Positions 20,981 to 33,330 of a DNA stretch of 64,000 nt are shown one piece after another. Origin of the DNA: Annulohypoxylon bovei var. microspora (taxonomy: Eukaryota; Ascomycota; Sordariomycetes; Xylariales; Hypoxylaceae). Each line of letters starts with the position of its first letter. Position 1 is the stretch's first letter. Made by a program: the position numbers and the translations under genes. The notes under the pieces were generated by a model. It did no database searches. It saw only the letters and a program-made list of their open reading frames with translations, and was not told the origin of the DNA. The stretch lies in NCBI GenBank assembly GCA_022836615.1, contig MU405279.1:124001-188000 (forward strand). The letters are read 5' to 3'.

Positions 20981-22807
20981 ATGGGCATGGAGAATGCTAG
21001 CTCATCAAGCACTGCTGCCACCCCAGGCTACGAACGGGCTCCTCCTTTACCTCCCAGGCCCTCTCAAGCACCAAGAAATGACTCTACTACGACCACGATA
21101 GAGGGATCTAGTTTGCAGTCGAAGCCAACTACTGCCATCTCCTCTATGAATATTCAGACACTCTCATTTCCCGATGGCTCACGTGGTACTTTCTCAACAA
21201 CTAATGAGAATAATGCCGGAGATACTGAAGAATCTACGCCAGCAAATTCTGGCATGGCAAGCATAGGTTTTAATCCTATTGCTGGTGACATAGATGAGTC
21301 TATGAGCGTGATGAGCATAGCCCCAACTCTACGACCACCGGGAGACCTGGAAAGTCTACTCGTTGGAGACGGGAGCAAGAGAAGTCCCGCATGGAATCTT
21401 TTACGCTCCCAATATGCGGCCACCCCACCCTTTGAAACTATCAGAGTCGAGGAGGGTGCGGCTCTTGCTAACTTCGCCGACGAATTCGATGATATACCGG
21501 ATGAATCTGAGAAGAACTGGAGCGACGAGGACAGAGTGAAACTTTGGAAGTCCAAGTTAAAACATTTCATGATTTTGTCATCTGCAGGAAAACCGATTTA
21601 TAGTAGACATGGAGACCTAGGATTGATTAACTCATCGATGGGAGTTGTACAGACAATCATCTCGTTCTATGAGGGTGCAAAGAATCCCCTTCTAGGATTT
21701 ACCGCCGGAAATACGCGGTTCGTTATAACGACAGAGGGGCCCCTTTATTTTGTCGCCATAAGTAGGCTTGGAGAGAGCGATTCCCAGTTGAGGGCTCAAC
21801 TCGATGCCCTATATATGCAGATCCTATCCACCTTGACCCTTCCGGCCTTGACTAACATCTTCGCCAATCGGCCATCCACCGATCTCCGGAAACCTCTACA
21901 AGGAACAGAGACTTTGCTTTCTTCCTTAGCCGACAGCTTCACGAGAGGTTCTCCGTCTGCTCTTCTAGGAGCTTTAGAATGCCTAAGGCTCAGGAAATCG
22001 CATCGACATGCCATCAATAACGCATTTCTAAGAACAAAAACCGAAAAATTGCTCTACGGCCTGATAGTTGCGGGTGGGAAGCTTGTCAGTGTTATTAGAC
22101 CACGTCGCCATTCCCTTCATCCCAGCGACCTTCAACTTATCTTCAACATGCTATTCGAATCTGGAGGTATCAAGGCTGGCGGCGGTGAAAATTGGATTCC
22201 ACTCTGTCTACCAGCTTTCAACAATCGAGGATACCTCTATATGTATGTCAGTTTTCTAGATGCTGAGCCGGAGTCCGAAAGAGATTTGACCACTGCTGGC
22301 GAAGAGGTCGCAATCATTTTAATCAGTCCAGATAAGGAGAGTTTCTTTGATCTTCAACAGATGCGAGACGATGTTGTAGCCGAGCTAAAGAAAAAGGGAC
22401 ACCTTGACCTCATCAAAACCGCGGTGCGCCAAGGACGTGCAAAGATGAGCGACATTGCGCCAGGAACACACGTCAGCCACTTTCTATTCAAGTCAAGAGC
22501 CAATGTGCAGTTTTGTATGCCATCTCTTCTACCGACATTTAGCAGTCTCATGTCACACAGAAGACTAATGTCGCTTTATCATAATCTACATTCGACAATC
22601 CATGCCAAGCATACCCATGTAAAGGTACTACATTGCGTTGGAGAAGATAGCACTTCGCTTGCCTGGATTACACCAATATTTGAATTCTACTGCGTGGCCG
22701 GACCCGACGCATCTCGAGCCGTCATAACACAAGGAGCAAATAAGATCATCCAATGGGCGAAACGTGAGGAGGAACGGTTGTTTATAATAGGCGGAGGCGT
22801 CTTTTGA
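20981..22807 (+). CDS. MON1: Vacuolar fusion protein Mon1
   Basis: A single exon of 608 residues. Mon1 with Ccz1 is the guanine-nucleotide exchange factor for Rab7/Ypt7 on late endosomes. The conserved longin-domain blocks are present: SKLKHFMILSSAGKPIYSRH-like sequence near residue 190, VQTIISFYEGAKNPLL, VFITTEGPLYFVAISRLGE-like sequence, LLYGLIVAGGKLVSVIRPR, LHPSDLQLIFNML, and ENWIPLCLPAFNNRGYLYMY. The first 170 residues are Ser/Pro-rich and disordered. The start at 20981 (MGMENAS) is the first in-frame ATG; the residues just after it are not conserved enough to fix it. Convergent with the next gene, 223 bp away. Confidence 0.95.
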   Translation: MGMENASSSSTAATPGYERAPPLPPRPSQAPRNDSTTTTIEGSSLQSKPTTAISSMNIQTLSFPDGSRGTFSTTNENNAGDTEESTPANSGMASIGFNPIAGDIDESMSVMSIAPTLRPPGDLESLLVGDGSKRSPAWNLLRSQYAATPPFETIRVEEGAALANFADEFDDIPDESEKNWSDEDRVKLWKSKLKHFMILSSAGKPIYSRHGDLGLINSSMGVVQTIISFYEGAKNPLLGFTAGNTRFVITTEGPLYFVAISRLGESDSQLRAQLDALYMQILSTLTLPALTNIFANRPSTDLRKPLQGTETLLSSLADSFTRGSPSALLGALECLRLRKSHRHAINNAFLRTKTEKLLYGLIVAGGKLVSVIRPRRHSLHPSDLQLIFNMLFESGGIKAGGGENWIPLCLPAFNNRGYLYMYVSFLDAEPESERDLTTAGEEVAIILISPDKESFFDLQQMRDDVVAELKKKGHLDLIKTAVRQGRAKMSDIAPGTHVSHFLFKSRANVQFCMPSLLPTFSSLMSHRRLMSLYHNLHSTIHAKHTHVKVLHCVGEDSTSLAWITPIFEFYCVAGPDASRAVITQGANKIIQWAKREEERLFIIGGGVF

Positions 22808-23030
22808 ATTGCAAATAACTATCCATTTCCAAATACCCTTTACATAAGCATTTCCATTCGTATCTGCATTCGAATTTGCATCCCCGTTTCCGTTCTCACC
22901 ATTACCATTACTATTATTCGTACCACCCACGCCTTCTCACCAAGGCTGAGGTAGGTAACATACCACTATTAATACTCGATATTTTATCATGACTAATAAT
23001 AAACCGCCGTATCGGAAAGTTTATATTATA

Positions 23031-24395
23031 TCATAGAGGTTGACTCGACTCTGGTGTCGTCTGCTCCGAAGTGAAGGTAGATTTGGGACCGGAATCTTCG
23101 CACGTGGCGTTGTCATTCAATTTCGCACCCTCCGCTGACGTCTCCCCAACCTCTTCGCCGTACCCTACTTGGCATCGCGTGGCGGCCGTGTGTGTGATTT
23201 TCACGAAGTATCCGTTCTCGACTTCCACCACCTCGCTTTTCCGGGGTTTCTCCATCGCCGCCCTGGGCTCCGGCGGTGTCGTCAGGTTCACGCGCTCCTT
23301 TCCTTTGCGGTTGGTTGGGACTCTCGCCAGATCCTCCATCTCGTAGACCTGGCTGGCCGGCTCGCCCTTCTTGAAGAGGTTCTTGATCTTCTGGAAGAAT
23401 CGGGCTACGAGCCTGCGGCTCTTGCCTTGCTGGTGCGCCCCGCCGTTGAAACTGGAATGGGGAGGCGATAGCGTGGGTGGCCTGGGCTGGTGTCCCTGCG
23501 CTCGGCATCCCTCCCTGTTCTCCCTGTCTGCCTTGATCTTGATGATCTCCTTGATCTCCATGGTCTCCTTGGTCTTCTTGGTCTCCTCCTTCTTCTGGGG
23601 CCCGTATATCTTGTCCGCGACGGCGTTGGCGGCTCCCTTGACCGAGGGGTATTTCTCCATCCATTCTGCATGCTCACAGCCACTGTTCTTCTCGATCTTC
23701 CGGAACTCGTCGATGAGGTACTTGACGTAGCCTTCGCGCGTCTTCATCTGTGGTATTTTCTTCGTCGCGGCTTGGGGAAGGAGATTGTCTGTCATCTCGA
23801 CGACCTCCGCTGCCTGGGCTTCGGGTTGCTTAGGCGCTTGCATGACCTGGGGCGCGCCCTGCACGACTTCTCCTGCGACTGCAACGGATTTCACTGAGCT
23901 CGTTTCCGCAATCTCGGTCTCGCTCTCAGTCGAATACAGGGATGATCCGTCGTCTTCCATGCTGAGTCCATTCTCGGAAGGCGCGTGCCCGGCAGTAGGC
24001 GAGTCCGGCTCGGGGCTGTCGATGAGCGGGAAGCGAGGCCTTGCCGGCACAAATACCGGGTACTTGAATGGCACGGGCTCCGGCTCCTTGAGCGACTCCA
24101 GTGACTGGGCGAGCTTCACTGACTCTGGGAACACCGTGAGCGGTGACGGCAGGCTGCTTGTGCTTGCGTTGCCGTCCTCGAAGTCGGGTGCGAGTAAACT
24201 GGCTTCCTGCTCTGGGATTCCGTTGCCGGGAGACGCGTCCTCGCCGTATGGGTTGGCCATAGTGGCCAGCCTGCCGTTGCTGTGCGAGAACGTGGACCGT
24301 CGGGCCCGGGGAGGTGGCACGAGACGACCCGAGCCTGGCGTCTGGGCTAGGATTGGGATTGAGCTAGAGCTTGATCTTGGCTCTGTTTCTTCCAT
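23031..24395 (-). CDS. Uncharacterised disordered protein with a short conserved-looking helical block
   Basis: A single exon of 454 residues that I do not recognise. The first 180 residues are Ser/Pro/Glu-rich and look disordered. A more ordered block around residues 215-255 (YVKYLIDEFRKIEKNSGCEH, then EWMEKYPSVKGAANAVADKI) looks like a short helical domain. It is followed by a Lys/Glu/Ile repeat tract (KKEETKKTKETMEIKEIIKI) and a basic patch (RRLVARFFQKIKNLFKK) that could be an amphipathic membrane- or nucleic-acid-binding helix. No signal peptide or membrane segment. The long antisense frames are GC-rich shadows. Confidence 0.72.
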   Translation of the reverse strand: MEETEPRSSSSSIPILAQTPGSGRLVPPPRARRSTFSHSNGRLATMANPYGEDASPGNGIPEQEASLLAPDFEDGNASTSSLPSPLTVFPESVKLAQSLESLKEPEPVPFKYPVFVPARPRFPLIDSPEPDSPTAGHAPSENGLSMEDDGSSLYSTESETEIAETSSVKSVAVAGEVVQGAPQVMQAPKQPEAQAAEVVEMTDNLLPQAATKKIPQMKTREGYVKYLIDEFRKIEKNSGCEHAEWMEKYPSVKGAANAVADKIYGPQKKEETKKTKETMEIKEIIKIKADRENREGCRAQGHQPRPPTLSPPHSSFNGGAHQQGKSRRLVARFFQKIKNLFKKGEPASQVYEMEDLARVPTNRKGKERVNLTTPPEPRAAMEKPRKSEVVEVENGYFVKITHTAATRCQVGYGEEVGETSAEGAKLNDNATCEDSGPKSTFTSEQTTPESSQPL

Positions 24396-25589
24396 TTTGA
24401 TCCAAGGGCGCAGTTAGACTTGAAGACTATTTGGATTTCTTGTTTGTTTATTCGGCCTGATCTTCAGACGAATATTGCTAGGTTGGCTTGAAAGGGTGGT
24501 CGAAGCGTATTTTTTCACTTGATGACTCAGGCTTGCGTGGATTTCGACTACTCTAAAAATTCCCGCGACAGTGAAAGTAGAACTGACGTCCTATTAATAG
24601 CAGTCGAGTGAAGAATATGCAACTTGTTCACTTGTCCAAGGGCTGTGCTTTCTACGTCGAGTTGTTGCTTCGTGTCAAATCTCCTGGGAGATTTGGGTTA
24701 GGAAAAAAGCGAGGGCAGATGGAGAGACGAGACGAGAGAACAGAACAGACGGAGACAGAGCGGCAGACCCGAGTTAAGTACGATAAAATTCAGCCAGGCC
24801 AACCAAGGTGCCACGGTATGGTGTAGTTCGACGGAAAACGTATCGACAACTTTAATGCCACGAGAAACGCCTGCTCTGGCAAATATTTCTCGTTAAACTT
24901 CAAATAGTGGCATTTCAGGAAGAGCGCAAGGGGATCTATCCAGTCATCCTAGGCGCTAAAGAACGTTACTCACATGATTATAATATCTTCACGGGAGTTT
25001 TCGAGAGCTTAATTTCAATATATTCTACTTAGTCCTTACCTAGCAATCACGCGTACCGCAAAGTTTATACCACGTCTTCAGCCTCCATAAACACCTAGTA
25101 AATATCCCATGGAAAACACTGTTGGGAATTTTAACTTCAGCCTCAAATTATAAAGTCGAGATTGTCGAAATCAAGCATTGAGCACGAAGTATGGTTCCTT
25201 CAATTATTACATTCATCTTTCCCGCTTAGTGTCTTTACCAAATGTTGTTCGAGACTATCATACAGTTCATAGAAAAAAGGGGGCAGTCGTAGGTACATGC
25301 CGCCCTCCGCATTCTTCTGCCAAAGGTGACTTTACCCTACTTCGGGGAACCGTCCCAATCCACCACGGCTTATCCCAAGTTGGCTTCCACACTATTACAG
25401 ACCCGACTACAGAAACAGGCCCCAAAAACATTCGTCCAAACCTAGCAGTCGGCGGGTCCAAAATTGCTCCAAAATTGGTCTGCTAAGACTTGCTTCTGGT
25501 GTAATCCAATGAATGCTGAAACTGCGATTATGGGGACCTGGAGTGCAATAAGCTGCGTGGGCTGGATGTCATCCCCTATTTTACCCCTT
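24396..25589. other. Intergenic region, 1.2 kb
   Basis: Lies between the start of one minus-strand gene and the stop of the next, so it contains the promoter of the 454-residue protein. It has a GA-rich purine tract at about 24715-24775. No gene was supported in the remainder. Confidence 0.4.
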
Positions 25590-28500
25590 TCATGCGCCAT
25601 GATTCCTCTTTGCACATGCTCGCACAGCTGCCTTTGCATCCTTAACCCACTTGAGAAGCTTCGATCGCACTCGTCGACCGAACGCAACCCGATTGTTGTT
25701 TCCTTGAGTTGAACAGTCATCCCTAGTTGTAAAGTGCTTGCTAGCGAAATTAGCATTTGTTGAGCAGGCATCTTGATCTGGCATATTCTGTCTTGTGGCT
25801 TCCGTAGTCGAATCCGATGTCCGTGCTAACAAGAAGCGAAGATTTGAGAAACGTCTCCTCAACCCACGGGGATGCCTTGTACCAGAATTTGTACAAGCTT
25901 CCATAGACCTTGAGTCATATGAAGGTTTGCTTTGACGATCCACGCGTACAGACGCTGTCCTTTTTCCAAGTTGAGATTCTATTCTCTTTGGAGTAATCTC
26001 ATCAAGGGAGCCACCAGAAGAAGGCTGATTAACCCATGCCGGATCCGATTGCCCTCTGCTGACCGCACGGGGCGTGGGAGTCAGACCCGGAGAAAAGGTA
26101 AATAGATCTCGCGGCTTATGTCGTGCAATGTCCACAATAATGTTAGATGTTTCTGTAACTGCATTTCGACGAACCGTGGCGGGCGGAGGAGTACTAGAAG
26201 TAGTACTTCTGGAAGATCTAAGCTTCAACCTATTTCGAGTACGGACTCGGGGAATGGGGTCGCTTTCTTTACCCTCGGGGATTAGATTAGGAGCCCCAGC
26301 AGACCAGGGTTGGTTAATGTCTGGCTCAAAAAGTCTTGTATCAGAAGTGACTGTGGCTGCAGAATCATTGGACGCTTTTGCCTTGAGTTTCAACCTCGGA
26401 ATGTGTTTTTGTAAGCCTGAGTTCCGGTCATCATTGGAGGTTGGGGCTATCTTTCTAACACCTATATTGTTCAATAGCCGAGGGGAAGAAGATCGAGAAA
26501 ACATGAATGGCGAAAGGACTTCGGAAAAATCCTCTTCGTTGCTTGATGTGCTCAGTATGCTCGGTGTTGGTGAAGGAATATAGTTAGGATCCCCAGGCAG
26601 AGGCGGCAATGCCTTCATAAGTTGAGGGATGCTATTCTTCAGCTTCAGTTGGCGTGCAGGTGAGATCGGCTTTGGTGACACGATAGGTGTCGTGGAACAT
26701 GATGGGGTAATGTACGGGAAGCCTTCATTATCCTCTCGAGGCAAGCTGCTGGTGCTGATTCTAGGAACTGCCTGATTTCGCCTGTGACGTTGGAATCTCT
26801 GCCTCTGTGCTTGGTTCGAAGCTGAAACAGCGTCGCTTTGCTCAACATAGTTGTAACTATTATTGGAATTTTCCATGCCTACAGTAGGTACATCAGCATC
26901 ACCAACATTATAGCCGAAGCCGCTGGTGCCGTTGGGAGCTGTCGTCCCGGTCGCACTGCGCATAGCACCCGTTTGGCTGTAGTGTGAACTAGCACGGTCC
27001 ATTGTGGCGAACCTGTATTGGCCGTCAAGCTGTGATTCATGCTGAATTGGATCCTTCAAATGAGCGTGGGCTGGTTCGGAACACGAACGTCGTTTGATGA
27101 TATTACCCTGTGGGTTAGTCATGGCTTGCTCTTCGACTAAATCAGTATCAACACTGTCGTCCAGTCCTTCGAATAGAGTGTCGTCCTGTGTATCGTCTCT
27201 TAATATTACGCCCTGCTCACTTCGAATTGTAGGAGCTCCGCTGCCTTGAACTTGCACCTGCCTCTGTGGTGAATTTACGTTTGTCTTTGGCGTCGCTGTT
27301 GAGAGATAGTCCGTATACCTATACGTTGGCACGTCCTTTGACTCAAGATCCAGATTTGGATTGAATGTATCCATGGATTCTCTGCCTGCCTGTGATGGTA
27401 GGAGATCAATGTCACTTCCCCTTCCGAATTTTCTATCAACCTCGGGGCTATCAAATGCAATCGATCGAGTTTCAGAGCGGATAGAGGCGGTGCGACAACG
27501 GGACGGAGCTCGCTCTAGTATAGCCCTACAACTCTCAGCCTGAGGCGTGTTGGTGCCTCGCGTAGATGCTCTTGTGACTGCCCTATAAGGACTATGGCTT
27601 TCAGGCCCAAAGAACGCAGAGTCTCGCTGTCCAAAGGCAAGTGCCAAGTTATCATCGGATTCCTGTAGTACGAGCGGTCGTTGATAATTTGATGCGTGGG
27701 TGGGAACCGGTGCAAACGGCTGGACTGGAGTTAGGGTGCGCGGTTGTCTGGGCTCAAACCCTTCAGTATAGTCGTAGTAGCGTGGCACGGGAGCGGGAAG
27801 GACACTCGGTCCAACTCTGTGCGGCGTACGGTGGTACATGTTTCCAACCGAGGTGAGGCTCGATGCTCTAGATGAGGAACTATCTACTCTTTCATGATAT
27901 GGAGCAGCCCAAGATGCCATCGAGGCAGCAGAATGAGTCCGCATTGAGGGAGGTCTTGGTGGTCCATAACGACTGGGAGGTGGTCCCTGTGGCGGTAATG
28001 AAACTGTAGACAGGCTGGCGGCAAAATGAAAACCTAGAGGAGGAGGCCTCCGTAGCATCGGAGGATATGCAGGTCTGTAAGGGCCATGAGCAGTCCTCTG
28101 TAATCACTTAGCGATTAGGCGTCTATTAAAGAAACAAGCATAGGGCTTCAGATACTCACATAAGAGGATCGATCAATCTCCACCATACGACTATAGTCAA
28201 CTCGCCCGCTTTCCGTCAGTGCTGGTGATGCTGGCCGAACTCCTGGTCTCTTTAGACGAGTGGGGTACGGGAAGGGCGATCGCGGGCGTTGAAGCGGTCC
28301 TCCGCTAGTTTGGCTTTGCAACGTTGTCGTAGATCTATGATGGGAAAGATGACGAGATCCACAAGTGGTCATCGAATATGAGCGTAGCCCAATTTCCTCC
28401 GAGGATGTTGGAGTTAATGTGCTTGTGGCTGATTTATGGCTTTCCGAACCATACATAGAGATTATCTCGGAGGTAGTGTCTCTATAGGAAGGGGGATTTT

Positions 28501-28828
28501 TGCCATTATGTCGACGGTGTATATCCTCGATGGAAGGACGTGGTGATGGATGTTGCTGGCTGAGTTCAGACAAGGTATCTCTCCGCTGTGGTGACGGGGG
28601 TACTGGTTTAATGCTGAAGATCCCAATATCTCCCGTCTCGGTTGTGGTTTTCAGCATGCTCTCTAAGGCACCAGGCGAAGGCAGCAATACGGAATTCTCG
28701 TTAACACTTCGAAGTGGCTTATGTAGCGGGCGACCAGGAGGGGGACCATGGGGTGGTCTTCCGTGAGAATAGCTGCTACGAAGAGTGCCATGGCTCGAAC
28801 TATGTCTGGGCAAGCGATGATGATCCAT
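25590..28828 (-). CDS. Large disordered Ser/Pro-rich protein of unknown function
   Basis: Two exons (28828-28160 and 28097-25590) join in phase 0 across a 62 bp intron to make 1058 residues starting MDHHRLPRHSSSHG. I do not recognise the family. The N-terminus is rich in Pro, His, Gly and Ser (GRPPHGPPPGRPLHKPLR). The middle is Ser/Thr/Asn/Gln-rich. The C-terminus has basic segments (RGLRRRFSNLRFLLAR and RRVRSKLLKWVKDAKAAVRA) that may form helices. There is no membrane span or signal peptide. Composition suggests a scaffold or regulatory protein with many potential phosphorylation sites; that is inference. An isolated ATG at 28058 opens exon 2, but the spliced start is better because both exons share composition and the junction is canonical (GTGAGT...TACAG). 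Confidence 0.8.
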
Positions 28829-31163
28829 CAGGAAATACAAGAACAAGGGCACGAAAGCACGAATGAGGGACTGACACAACGATGAGGGGAGAGAAGTCTA
28901 GATTATGAAATAAAAAAGTAATTGGGTTCGACATGGAGTTAAAAAAAGAAGCCCGGATAACTGATCCTAGAACAACATCGAGCCTATTTTGTAGAGTTGA
29001 CGGCTTCGATGGTCTGGAATAGGCCGGATGCCAAAGTGGGACAAATTATGAAGATGCCTGTTCTGTTGCAAATATGTCCACAGAGGTCTGAAAAAGTGGA
29101 AGTAAATAAGATTTGTTAATCATTAGTTGTTTACGGGGTCGTTGCTGTTGAGGGGAAGGTTAGAAGCTTCAGATGAAAGAATAGGGGAGATGAGATGTAT
29201 GAGATAGCAGGAGCTCAATACACCTCAATACGCTCCTTCCTGTAGCACAAGAGAGCAGTCACAACCCTCAACCACGAATACCTTATGAACCCGAACTCAT
29301 CATCTCGTAGTCCTTATATTGCTCCTTCCTCAAATTCACCAACTTTTACCTCCTTGACACTGTATCTACCTCACGTTTTTACAGTGTGTTTCGGTATCGT
29401 CAGGACCATGAGTCAACATGAGTCAAGTCGGTAGGTAGTGCTATGGCCCATAGCAAATAACCTCCATACTTTTGCCGTTGTTCCGCAATGCTTAGGTAAA
29501 TTTGAAAATGAGAAGGTTTGGCGAAGTCTTCACACATATGAGTCTATCGATACAATAACCGCGATGGAGATTGTAGCATGCTTTATATCAACCCCTATTG
29601 AGTTTTTGCTATTCGTTACTCACCTTATCTTAGGATGTTCAACGCTATTTTGATTTTCCCAATGAACAGCTCTTCTAAGCTGCTATAGCACTTCCGAAAC
29701 ATTGTAGAATATGGCATTTAGGTAGGTAACAAGGCTAAGCAGCCCAACCAATTCTATTCTGTTTATTATAGCTACCTATTCAATGTTAGTTGGGCATATT
29801 CTTATACATATCATATTGAAACAGTATTGAGCTACATCATTAGGCTTACACGTTGACCTCCCGTTGGTACACAGGTTAGGTAGGTATCTGCCAGTGAGCA
29901 TAGATCTGTGATACTCTACATGGCCTGAATCTTTATCTACCTACTTTTTATCGATACCGTCGTAGCTGATTGCGACGCTCAGGGTCCTGGGGGCCTGGAG
30001 GGGTTCCATTTTGAGGCTCGCTGCAGGATCAATTGCGATCTAATAAATCTGGCATCATGCATTATTATGTACACCTCCCTTATTTAGGGATATGGACCAT
30101 GCAGCTACCAGTTTATGCAAGGTGCCATGTTCAACGGTTCCTTAGATCGTGACAGGACAGTAAAGTAATAGCCTGATGGTCTAATAATATGACTAATATT
30201 CCGATTGGGAAAGTTGACGACTGCAGCGACTGGTACTGTATGTACATTGCCCGGTGGAATGATGGAATGAACATTCAATACAATATTCGTAATCGTGCTA
30301 TCGAACTGTCGGGTTCGCGAACCGGGTCTTCCGAGTACCGTGATCTCCGTCATTGTATTCGTCTGAATTCTCGAGTCCCTTCCTTCCGAGTTTACTGATC
30401 TAGGTTATGATCTGTGGTAGGTAATTTGTTTGGATAGAATTGAGCCTCGAAGTGGAGACAGTGGAGCTCAAAAGCGGAACGAAATTCGCGCCCGATTTAG
30501 TGGACACCATTGAATTTTGTTGCAGGGGTTCCCCAAAAATATACATGGAATCTATGGTGGTGGTGGCGGTGCGCCCTACACACCTTGTACGCCCACCTTG
30601 TACACCATAAGCTTGGCGGCATGAGGGGCCATGAAAAAAAGAGAACACTTGTCATTATCAACTGCTGCCACCGCTCTTATCAAAGTTGACAAGCGGTGGG
30701 ATTAACTCTCGTCCCTGCATTTATAATTCACTGCGTAAGCCACAGCAATTGGGGGTACTAGAGGTTAAACAGGTATTTGATGATTCAGCTGAATTAGACT
30801 GTGGCCAGATATTCGGAACTATTCAGCCTTTTAACCAACATTGAACTCCTCCAATCCTCTCTCCAATTCAAAGCTCCCTTTTACTCTAAAGGGACACATA
30901 TGCTTCTGTAGAAGAATACAAAACGTCTTCCTCTACGTCTTGCATTCACTAATCTGTTTCTTCTACTTTTCATTGTTTCTACACTCCCTAGTCGGTGCTA
31001 TATTATAGGTACGATTTGCTACTTTTATGAATTACATCACCTGCGCCATTCTTATCGTACACCAACTTAGCCTTAGCTAGTTGTTTGCGAGACGTCTTCT
31101 AGATGCAAATCGCGCGCTCTTAAGTTCCTAGCTAATTATATCTCGTCATTCAGGCCCTTCACA
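28829..31163. other. Intergenic region, 2.3 kb
   Basis: Lies between two divergent start codons and so holds both promoters. A perfect 12 bp palindrome GGTTCGCGAACC lies at 30312-30323, and CACCTTGTAC occurs twice near 30580-30605. Open frames are short and unsupported. The sequence just upstream of the PDI start is pyrimidine-rich. Confidence 0.45.
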
Positions 31164-32799
31164 ATGTACTCAGCTTTCGTTCTCGGCCTACTCGCGGCCG
31201 CAGGCGTCTCTGCAGCGGATGCTGCTTCAGACGTCACTCAGCTGAATAAGGACACCTTCGCCGAATTCATCAAGGGAAATGACCTCGTTCTAGCAGAGTG
31301 TGAGTTATGCTCTTAACTTCTATGAGATTTCTGCGTCTTTGAAGCATTTTGACTAATATTGCAATCGACAGTCTTCGCCCCTTGGTGCGGTCACTGCAAA
31401 GCTCTCGCTCCTGAGTATGAGGAGGCTGCCACTACCCTAAAAGAGAAGTCGATCAAGTTAGCCAAGATTGACTGCACAGAGGAGAGTGAACTCTGTCAAT
31501 CATACGGTGTTGAGGGTTACCCCACACTCAAGATCTTCCGTGGCCCGGAGAGCATTACTCCCTACACCGGCCAAAGGAAAGCTGGCGCGTGAGTATTTCA
31601 CTTGAGATAACTCATATTTACCCGCGATTACTAACAGTTACTGTAGAATTACCTCCTATATGATCAAACAATCCCTACCCGCCGTTTCACTCCTAACCTC
31701 AGAGACTCTTGACGATTTCAAGACTGCCGACAAGGTTGTCCTAGTCGCTTACATCGACACCTCCGATAAGGCTTCCAACGAGACTTACACTAAGATTGCC
31801 GAGAAGTACAGAGATTCTTACCTCTTCGGTGCTACAAATGATGCTTCATTGGCTGAGGCTGAGGGCGTCAAGGCTCCCGCTATCATCCTATACAAGCAAT
31901 TTGATGAGGGCAAGGCCACTTTCACCGAGAAGTTTGAGGATGAGGCCATTGAGAAGTTCGCCAAGGTTGCTTCGACCCCCTTGATTGGCGAGGTTGGCCC
32001 TGACACCTACTCTGGTTACATGTCAGCTGGCATTCCTCTTGCCTACATCTTCTCCGAGACTGCTGAGGAGCGCAAGACTCTTGGTGATGCCTTGAAGCCC
32101 ATCGCCGAGAAGTACCGTGGCAAGATCAACTTTGCTACCATTGATGCCTCTTCTTTCGGTGCTCATGCTGGTAACCTCAACCTTAAGACTGACAAGTTCC
32201 CATCCTTCGCGATCCAGGAGACTGTCAAGAACCAGAAGTTCCCCTTCGACCAGGAGAAGGAGATCACCCACGACACGATTAGCGCGTTTGTGGATGACTT
32301 CGCTTCCGGAAAGGTTGAGCCCAGCCTCAAGTCTGAGCCTATCCCCGAGAAGCAAGAGGGAGCCGCCACTGTTGTCGTTGGCAAGACGTACGAGGATATC
32401 GTCTTGGATGACACTAAGGACGTCCTGATTGAATTCTACGCTCCGTGGTGCGGCCACTGCAAGGCTCTTGCTCCCAAGTACGATGACCTCGCCAATCTCT
32501 ACGCCAACAGCGAGTTCAAGGACAAGGTTGTCATCGCCAAGGTTGATGCGACCGCCAACGATGTACCAGATGAGATCCAGGGTTTCCCTACTATCAAGCT
32601 ATACCCCGCCGGCTCCAAGGGCAAGCCCGTCAACTACAGCGGCTCTCGAACGGTCGAGGACCTCATCAAGTTCGTAAAGGAGAACGGCAAGTACAAGGCA
32701 GGTGTTGAGGAGAAGAAGGAAGAAGAGACCCCTGTTGCCCCTGCGGCATCCGAGTCCAGCAGCAGCGAGGCTGCTCAAGAGACGCACGACGAATTGTAA
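31164..32799 (+). CDS. PDI1: Protein disulfide isomerase
   Basis: Three exons (31164-31299, 31372-31588, 31647-32799) give 501 residues. The order is signal peptide (MYSAFVLGLLAAAGVSA), thioredoxin domain a with FAPWCGHCKALAPEY (CGHC at residues 51-54), redox-inactive b and b' domains, thioredoxin domain a' with FYAPWCGHCKALAPKY (CGHC at 386-389), an acidic tail and the ER-retrieval signal HDEL at the C-terminus. It forms and rearranges disulfides in the ER lumen. The first intron splits the codon just before the first active site. Length and architecture are standard. Confidence 0.97.
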
Positions 32800-33330
32800 A
32801 CTTGGAATATGAGAACGAGCCAAGAAAAGTAGTTGTACAGTTTCTTTCTAGTTTTATCGACCGGGGCAATTCTAATCAGCCGGCACACTGGGTCACTCTT
32901 GGGACTGGGATATACATGTTGACTTCAGGTAGTTCAGCATAAGGTTCATGAATTCATTGTTTGTTTGATGAATCGTATTGTGTCGGTAATGGATTAGATG
33001 TCAACATTAACCAATACGTAGTAGGGTTAATGAAGTACTGAGGCAGCTGACGTAGGCTCCTCTTGTACTGTAAATAAGGAAATGGCCAACCATGCATAGC
33101 AATTAGCTCTGTCAGCTATCCCGAGGTTACACGAATTGAAAGTCTTGCCGATAAATATCCGCTATTTTTTGAAAGTCCAGGGCCAAGACCCACATATGTA
33201 CGAACTCCAACTCAATTGATATTGAAGCCCTTTGGCCACCCAACCAGCCAACCCGAACGAAACACCTCAACGACAAATTCTACTTAATTCTCTCACATAA
33301 TAACAGCCAGACTCCGTCGCCACACTTGCC
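32800..33330. other. Intergenic region after PDI1
   Basis: About 530 bp with the PDI1 3' end and the promoter of the next gene. No gene or repeat was supported. Confidence 0.4.
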
